Positions 30,960-34,873 of a stretch of 34,873 bases of DNA are shown one piece after another. A program made the translations under genes and the position numbers. A model generated the notes under the pieces. That model was given only the letters and a program-made list of their open reading frames with translations. It did not search any database and was not told the DNA's origin. Each line of letters begins with the position of its first letter. The stretch's first letter is position 1. The stretch is from RYN-230 sp036509255. GTDB taxonomy: Bacteria; Actinomycetota; Actinomycetes; Streptosporangiales; Streptosporangiaceae. The stretch covers positions 1 through 34,873 of the forward strand of contig DATCFY010000200.1 in assembly GCA_036509255.1 (NCBI GenBank). The letters are read 5' to 3'.

Positions 30960-32099
30960 CTACGCGATGGCCGGTGTTCGCCACGCGACGCCCGGCTTAT
31001 GCGCAACTACTATGGGTAGGCGGACGATAGCGGCGTGGGGGGGGTATGACCGCGATGAGCAGCGCGATGCCCGCCGACGTGGCTGAGGCGGTGCGCAGCG
31101 TGCCCTGCGGCGGCTGCCAGGCCGCCCGGGCCGAACCGTGCTCGTGTGAGGGCACCCATCTGGCCCGCTGGGAACTGGCCGCGGCCTCGGGCCTGGTCTC
31201 GCCGCAGGAATACCACGCGGCGGCCGGTGCCGCCTGGCCCGTCCCGGCTGGGTCGCCTCCAGGCCTGGCCGTGGTCCCCGAACTGTCCGGCGTGGTGTGC
31301 ACGGCCGCCGGCCACCCGTTGCGCTGGGCCGCCGGCGCACCGCTGCCGCACTGGGTGCACCTGGATCCGGCCACCGGACCGTCCTGCGCCGCCCCGGCCC
31401 TGCCCCGGCCGGCTCCCGGGGAACCCTGCCGTTTCCATCGCCGTCACTGGTTAATGGGGGTTCCGGCGGTGGCGGTCGCAGGCCCGGTGTCGGCCTGCCA
31501 GCGGTGCGCCCGCAAGCACGCCCGCCGGGCACGCAGGCGCTGGAACCGTGACCCAGCCGTGTCAGCCGGTCCCGGGCCGGTGCGCCCGTAGCAGGGCCCT
31601 GGTCAGCCGGGCGGGGGACCGCTGATGTGACGTGGGACGGTGGCCCTAGGTCCGGGGCCACGGCGGACAGCGTCCAGCCGTCCCCGGCCGGCTCTGCGGC
31701 CAGGCAGAACTGGTCCCAGCAGGTGCCCAGGCCGCGGGCCCACACGTCGCTGATCCAGCCGAACGGCAGCTCGGCCGCCATCCCGTCCCCGTCGCGGGCC
31801 AGGGCCGGCGGTGCCGCTTCCGGGACCATGGTCAGCGTCACCGGGAGGTCTGGCCGCCCGGTCCAGGCCCGCAGGGTGGCCACGACCCGGCCGTACAGCG
31901 CCGCGTGCAAAGCCGGCCGGGCCGCCCGGACCGCGGCGGCGTCCGCGGATGCCGTCCCGTCGCGCAGCCGCTCCCGCCAGGCCGCGGCCACGGTGGCCGT
32001 CAGCCGGGCCTGCATCGGGCCGCCCAGGCCGAGCAGCGCGCCCAGGCCGTGACCAGGATCCCGGTCCCGTGACGCCTGCCCGCCCATAATCGCGGTCAT
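30960..32099 (-). CDS. Protein of unknown function; C-terminal end doubtful
   Basis: The N-terminal 165 residues look protein-like: MTAIMGGQASRDRDP, VAAAWRERLRDG, LPVTLTMVPEAAPPALARDG, then LPFGWISDVWARGLGTCWDQ. ATG 32099 overlaps the preceding stop (ATGA), supporting translation. From about 31600 downward the frame reads only Arg/Pro/Gly-rich low-complexity sequence opposite the Cys-rich gene. A change of frame at the C-run near 31612-31616 would give an ending SPARLTRALLRAHRPGTG and a stop near 31570, so the true gene may be about 170 residues and either shifted by an error or truly extended. I do not recognise a family. It is the last gene of a four-gene minus-strand operon. Confidence 0.4.
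   Translation of the reverse strand: MTAIMGGQASRDRDPGHGLGALLGLGGPMQARLTATVAAAWRERLRDGTASADAAAVRAARPALHAALYGRVVATLRAWTGRPDLPVTLTMVPEAAPPALARDGDGMAAELPFGWISDVWARGLGTCWDQFCLAAEPAGDGWTLSAVAPDLGPPSHVTSAVPRPADQGPATGAPARDRLTRLGHGSSACVPGGRACGRTAGRPTPGLRPPPPEPPLTSDGDGNGRVPREPAGAGPGRRRTVRWPDPGAPSAAAVRRRPSATGGRRPCTPRRTVRGPRPGLEATQPGRARRHRPPRGIPAARPGPRPRPVPSGPDGCPHTSTVRPGRPGSRRRARCAPPQPRRRASRCSSRSYPPHAAIVRLPIVVAHKPGVAWRTPAIA
31046..31591 (+). CDS. Cys-rich protein with possible zinc-binding motifs
   Basis: A 181-residue protein that I cannot assign to a named family. Near the N-terminus VPCGGCQAARAEPCSCEGTHLARW follows the pattern C-x2-C-x8-C-x-C-x3-H, similar to short zinc-finger segments in actinobacterial mobile-element and phage proteins. 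Further Cys/His pairs lie in PGEPCRFHRRHW and SACQRCARKHARRARRRW near the C-terminus, the last with a basic tail that could contact nucleic acid. ATG 31046 follows a run of G; two more in-frame ATGs occur within 21 bases. The minus-strand frame of the neighbouring operon is also open across this stretch, so one of the two is a shadow. The orderly Cys spacing makes this strand the better choice. Confidence 0.55.
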   Translation: MTAMSSAMPADVAEAVRSVPCGGCQAARAEPCSCEGTHLARWELAAASGLVSPQEYHAAAGAAWPVPAGSPPGLAVVPELSGVVCTAAGHPLRWAAGAPLPHWVHLDPATGPSCAAPALPRPAPGEPCRFHRRHWLMGVPAVAVAGPVSACQRCARKHARRARRRWNRDPAVSAGPGPVRP

Positions 32100-32320
32100 G
32101 GCCGCCCGGCGACGGGCCATCCGGCCCGCCCCCGGCCCCAGGGCCTGGCCCGGCGGCCCGTCCTCCGGCCGGCCAGGACGCTGAGGATCTGCTCACCCTC
32201 CAGGTCCGGGTGGTCGGGGGCCCGCAGCTCCCCCTGAGCCCAGCGCAGCTGGTGCTCCCGGCCGTCGCAGGACAACCGGGCCGCGGCCGGCGCGACACCC
32301 TGCCACCACGGAGCACTCAT
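32096..32320 (-). CDS. Small protein of unknown function
   Basis: A 74-residue protein: MSAPWWQGVAPAAARLSCDG, then HQLRWAQGELRAPDHPDLEGEQ and a basic Arg/Gly tail. ATG 32320 overlaps the stop of the gene before it (ATGA), and its own stop overlaps the ATG of the next, so it is translated in a chain with both neighbours. It has no signal peptide or membrane segment. The segment LSCDGREHQLRWAQGELRAPDHPDLEGE looks like a small alpha/beta unit; I do not recognise a family. It could be a part of a longer protein that is split here, since the next frame continues directly. Confidence 0.55.
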   Translation of the reverse strand: MSAPWWQGVAPAAARLSCDGREHQLRWAQGELRAPDHPDLEGEQILSVLAGRRTGRRARPWGRGRAGWPVAGRP

Positions 32321-33339
32321 AGTTGCTCGTCCCAGTTCAGCGGCAGCCGGATCACGGCTCGCGCGGTCATCGTGGCCGGCATGATGTCGACCACGCGAGC
32401 GGCCGGGTCGAGGGCAGGCCAGAAATGGATCTGCCCGCCGGAATGCTCCTCGCTGGAATGCCAGCTGCCGGACTGGCCAAGGTAGTGATGGCCGCGGTCG
32501 TCCGCGGCCCACCAGGCCAGGAGCGGCTGGTCGACCGACGCCAGGAACCACCGCCAGTGCGGCAGACCAGGCACGAGCTCGACGTCGGCGGAGAACCCCT
32601 CGTCCTCGGACTGCACGGCCAGCACCGCGACGGTGATCCCGTCAAACTCCGGGGTGGTCACGCCGGCCACGACGAGCCCCCGTGGGCCGCCACCGCGGCC
32701 GCGCCGGGCCAGGAGGGATCGCCAGGGCTCCGGGAGCGGTCCGTGGCGGCCCGCGGCCCGGGTGCCGCCTGTGCCTCGCGAGAGCTGGGCTGCCACCGCC
32801 CGCACCTCGGCGATGGCGGGATCGTCGGAGGCCAGCGCGCCGACCGCGACGAGCGTCTCTATCGACAACTCGAGAGTGTCGGGACCATGGAATTCGGTCC
32901 CGATCGCGACCTTGGCCCACAGGTAGGCCACCGCCGGATCCTGGGCGGTCAGGGGCTCGACCCGGACGTCGGGGGACGGGGCAGGCTCGGCGGGCAAATC
33001 GACCCGCTCGCCCGCCACCTCGATCCACGCGGTGTCCTGGGCGAGTCCCGGGTTGGCCTCGAACTCGCCGTCCCACTCGCTGTCGTTGCCGCTGCCGGAC
33101 AACCCGCCGGACACCGTCGTCCCGCGGTCGTCTGTGAGGGAGAGCTGCTGGGGCAGCCCGGAACCGCTGACGCGAGCACCCGGGCCCGGGCCTGGCCGGA
33201 CCCTCCTGATCCTGGACGTGGCGCTCGCGAACCCTAGGCTCAGGGAGCGGGGCGCCGGGCCGGGGGTGGCTGGCGACGCGCGCATCGACACGTGCAGCGC
33301 GGTCGAGTCGGACCGGAGCACCAGGTAACGCAGGAACAA
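32317..33339 (-). CDS. Protein of unknown function
   Basis: A 340-residue protein with no recognised family. The N-terminal half (about 1-100) is strand-like with a Pro/Gly stretch (RPGPGPGARVSG) and an acidic Ser/Gly patch; residues 100-165 include AWIEVAGERVDLP and VAYLWAKVAIGTEFHGPDTLELS; the C-terminal third is Trp/His-rich (LPHWRWFLASVDQPLLAWWA, HHYLGQSGSWHSSEEHSGG, IHFWPALDP). No signal peptide or membrane helix is seen. The likely start is TTG 33339, twelve bases after the upstream stop; GTG 33321 is an alternative. The stop overlaps the ATG of the small gene after it. Its place in a tightly coupled set suggests a shared complex, but no function can be given. Confidence 0.65.
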   Translation of the reverse strand: MFLRYLVLRSDSTALHVSMRASPATPGPAPRSLSLGFASATSRIRRVRPGPGPGARVSGSGLPQQLSLTDDRGTTVSGGLSGSGNDSEWDGEFEANPGLAQDTAWIEVAGERVDLPAEPAPSPDVRVEPLTAQDPAVAYLWAKVAIGTEFHGPDTLELSIETLVAVGALASDDPAIAEVRAVAAQLSRGTGGTRAAGRHGPLPEPWRSLLARRGRGGGPRGLVVAGVTTPEFDGITVAVLAVQSEDEGFSADVELVPGLPHWRWFLASVDQPLLAWWAADDRGHHYLGQSGSWHSSEEHSGGQIHFWPALDPAARVVDIMPATMTARAVIRLPLNWDEQL

Positions 33340-33351
33340 CTGGCCCCACGG

Positions 33352-33660
33352 CTACTCGATTAGGCGCCCGCACGCCACCGCCCGCAGCGCGCCCGGGCCG
33401 GGCCCGCTGCCGCTGGGCGCGGACCGCGGCGCCCGGACGTGGCGGCGATGGCGATGCTCACCCCGGCGGTAGGCCTGCGCCAGCTGATAGTCATCCACGA
33501 TCGCCTGGGCCTGGCCGGCCGTGATCGCTCCCACCGCAACCAGGACGTGCCCGGCTACGTCCACGGGTGACACCCCGCCCGGCCCGTCGCCGCCTGCAGC
33601 GTCCAGCAGCGTGCGCTCCCCGGCCACCCGCAGGTACAGCTCCGCGTCGAACTCCGCCAC
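33352..33660 (-). CDS. Small protein of unknown function
   Basis: A 102-residue protein starting at GTG 33660. The first 65 residues are acidic and helical (MAEFDAELYLRVAGERTLLD, then VAGHVLVAVGAITAGQAQAIVDDYQLAQAYRRG); the rest is basic and rich in Arg, His, Pro and Gly. AITAGQAQAIVDDYQLA resembles short helix pairs found in many actinobacterial hypothetical proteins. No signal peptide. It heads the four-gene minus operon and ends 12 bases before the next gene. The 174 bases upstream (33661-33834) show nothing that I can support as a gene. Confidence 0.6.
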   Translation of the reverse strand: MAEFDAELYLRVAGERTLLDAAGGDGPGGVSPVDVAGHVLVAVGAITAGQAQAIVDDYQLAQAYRRGEHRHRRHVRAPRSAPSGSGPGPGALRAVACGRLIE

Positions 33661-33834
33661 CCGCTCATGCTGTCACGCATCCCGGCCTGGTCCGGGATCC
33701 GCACGGGTCTCCCGTGAGCCACCGCGGCCGGCCGCGGCCACCGTCACCGGCGTCGCGGTCCGTGCGGAGCCGCCCGAGGAACTGGGCGGCTTCGTCATCA
33801 GGTGGCGGGCCGCCCGTCGCCCCCTACTCCGCCT

Positions 33835-34221
33835 CTACGGGATGCCGAGCGCCCGGACGACCTCGCCGATCGTGCCGAACTTCCGCCGGCCGGGCAGGGC
33901 GGAGATGGCGTCGACGACGTCGTCGGGCGCGCCCTCGTGCTGCAGGAAGCCAACCAGCGTGTCGCGGTCCGCAGGGAACTTGTGCGGGGGCAGCCAGCGG
34001 GCGATGTCGGCGCGCCGCTCCACATCAGCCGGGGTCATCCCCCGCGGGGCGGCGGGCTCTTCCCCCTCGGGCAGTTCCGTTTCCAGGTGACCCGGATCGA
34101 ACGGCTCGGGTTCCCGCCACTCCTCGGTGCGCGCCGGCTGGCCCGACCGCAGGATGGTCTGGTCTTCTTCTTCCATTTCGTCGTCGAGTCGCGGACCGTG
34201 CTTGGAACTCTCGCGCTGCAT
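33835..34221 (-). CDS. DUF2795 domain protein
   Basis: A 128-residue protein. The first 65 residues are acidic and polar, probably disordered (LDDEMEEEDQTILRSG, EPFDPGHLETELPEGEEP). The C-terminal 60 residues match the DUF2795 helical domain: RADIARWLPPHKFPADRDTL, HEGAPDDVVDAISALPGRRKFGTIGEVVRALGI. This domain is common in actinobacteria, often as a stand-alone small protein, and its role is unknown. ATG 34221 follows AAAGG seven bases upstream. It lies 30 bases downstream of the Clp/Hsp100 gene on the same strand, so the two are probably co-transcribed and a link to protein quality control or stress is possible. Confidence 0.85.
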   Translation of the reverse strand: MQRESSKHGPRLDDEMEEEDQTILRSGQPARTEEWREPEPFDPGHLETELPEGEEPAAPRGMTPADVERRADIARWLPPHKFPADRDTLVGFLQHEGAPDDVVDAISALPGRRKFGTIGEVVRALGIP

Positions 34222-34251
34222 ATCGTGCCTTTCGTTGCGTGCCTTGGTTTT

Positions 34252-34873
34252 TCAGCCCGCTTGGGCTGGCACCTGCTGCCCGTCGGGGATGAAGGTCAGG
34301 TGGCCCTCCTGGACGCCTACGGTGACCTTCTGGCCCGGATTGATCCGCCCGTCCAGCAGCCGGCGCGACAGCTCGTTGTCGACCTCGCGCTGGATGACCC
34401 GGCGCATCGGCCGGGCGCCGAAGTCGGGCTGGTAGCCGTGCTGGGCGAGCCACTCCACCGCGGCGGGAGTGAGTTCCAGCATCACGTTCTGGGCGTGCAG
34501 GCGGCGCTTGGTCTCCTGCAGCATCAGCTCGGTGATCTGGCGGAGCTCGGTTTCGTCGAGCTGGCGGAATACGATGGTTTCGTCGATCCGATTCAGGAAC
34601 TCCGGCCGGAACGACTCCCGGAGCCGCCGCATGAGCTGCTCCTGCAGGTTGTCCTGCTGCGTGGAGCTGGTGGTGGAGGAACTCCCGGCGAACCCGAGCG
34701 GCCCGGCCCGCCGGGTGATCAGGTCGGAGCCCAGGTTGCTGGTCATGATGAGGACCGTGTTCTTGAAGTCCACGGTCCGGCCCTGGCCGTCGGTGAGCCG
34801 GCCGTCGTCGAGCACCTGGAGCAGGATGTTGAACACGTCCGGGTGCGCCTTCTCGATCTCGTCGAGCAGGATC
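34252..34873 (-). CDS. Clp/Hsp100 AAA+ ATPase, C-terminal part (cut by window edge)
   Basis: The last 206 residues of a Clp-family unfoldase; the 5' end lies beyond the window. The second ATPase domain is visible: Walker B ILLDEIEKAHPDVFN, then LLQVLDDGRLTDGQGRTVDF, sensor-1 IMTSNLGS, the arginine-finger region ESFRPEFLNRIDE, and the D2-small domain with sensor-2 GARPMRRVIQ. The Ser/Thr/Gln-rich insertion GSSSTTSSTQQDN after LGFAG separates it from typical ClpB, and the short tail fits a ClpC/ClpB-like ATPase. These proteins unfold or disaggregate proteins in the cytoplasm using ATP. The N-terminus would show whether it pairs with ClpP. The DUF2795 gene follows at once. Confidence 0.9.
   Translation of the reverse strand, partial: ILLDEIEKAHPDVFNILLQVLDDGRLTDGQGRTVDFKNTVLIMTSNLGSDLITRRAGPLGFAGSSSTTSSTQQDNLQEQLMRRLRESFRPEFLNRIDETIVFRQLDETELRQITELMLQETKRRLHAQNVMLELTPAAVEWLAQHGYQPDFGARPMRRVIQREVDNELSRRLLDGRINPGQKVTVGVQEGHLTFIPDGQQVPAQAG

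Noticed and set aside
31603..32316. 237-residue minus-strand open frame
   Set aside because: Gly/Arg/Pro-rich shadow of the two small coupled genes; no ribosome site. Only its final stop may matter if the neighbouring frame is shifted.

Overview
The window is very GC-rich, with strong G/C bias at third codon positions, many GTG starts and frequent ATGA/GTGA stop-start overlaps. Its protein families (F420-type PPOX flavoprotein, SARP/AfsR-like regulator, serine/threonine kinase with a beta-propeller, DesK/NarL-type kinase with LuxR-type regulator, DUF2795) are typical of Actinomycetota. I infer a filamentous actinomycete; genus cannot be fixed. I see no tRNA, rRNA, CRISPR array, transposase or phage module, so this looks like chromosomal DNA.

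Layout. (1) 1-4.9 kb, plus strand: a tight catabolic-looking operon of GntR/UTRA regulator, ThDP enzyme, PPOX flavoprotein, FAD monooxygenase (2,6-dihydroxypyridine-hydroxylase type) and cupin. (2) 5.1-8.2 kb, plus: a three-gene signalling unit of membrane histidine kinase, a second membrane protein that looks like a kinase without its catalytic motifs, and a LuxR-type response regulator, joined by 4-base overlaps. (3) 8.2-15.2 kb: single-HKD phospholipase-D-like protein and cupin (minus), a large SARP-ATPase regulator (plus), and a minus operon of SnoaL-like protein, APH-like phosphotransferase and methyltransferase. Matching 11-base-period direct repeats (TTGCA-type heptamers, 4-base spacers) lie before the SARP gene and before the SnoaL operon, suggesting one regulon. 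(4) 15.2-19.2 kb, minus: kinase with C-terminal propeller, OsmC-like protein, unknown protein. (5) 19.2-20.8 kb, plus: glyA behind a clear ZTP (pfl) riboswitch with a candidate promoter directly before it. (6) 20.8-29 kb: envelope-glycan region with a lipoprotein and HlyD-like adaptor (minus), a processive family-2 glycosyltransferase (plus), a GtrA-like gene, two SGNH hydrolases and a GT4-type glycosyltransferase. The GtrA and GT4 genes each appear frameshifted. (7) 29.2-30.9 kb, plus: HdeD-like membrane protein and MBL-fold hydrolase. (8) 31-33.7 kb: a Cys-rich protein (plus) facing a coupled minus operon of unknown proteins. (9) 33.8 kb to the end, minus: DUF2795 protein and the C-terminal part of a Clp/Hsp100 ATPase cut by the window edge.

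The best candidates for new biology are the inferred SARP operator pair, the glycosyltransferase/HlyD/lipoprotein group as a possible Gram-positive exopolysaccharide synthesis-export system with a structured 616-base leader, and the kinase/pseudokinase/regulator trio. The two frameshifts in the glycan locus must first be separated from sequencing error.
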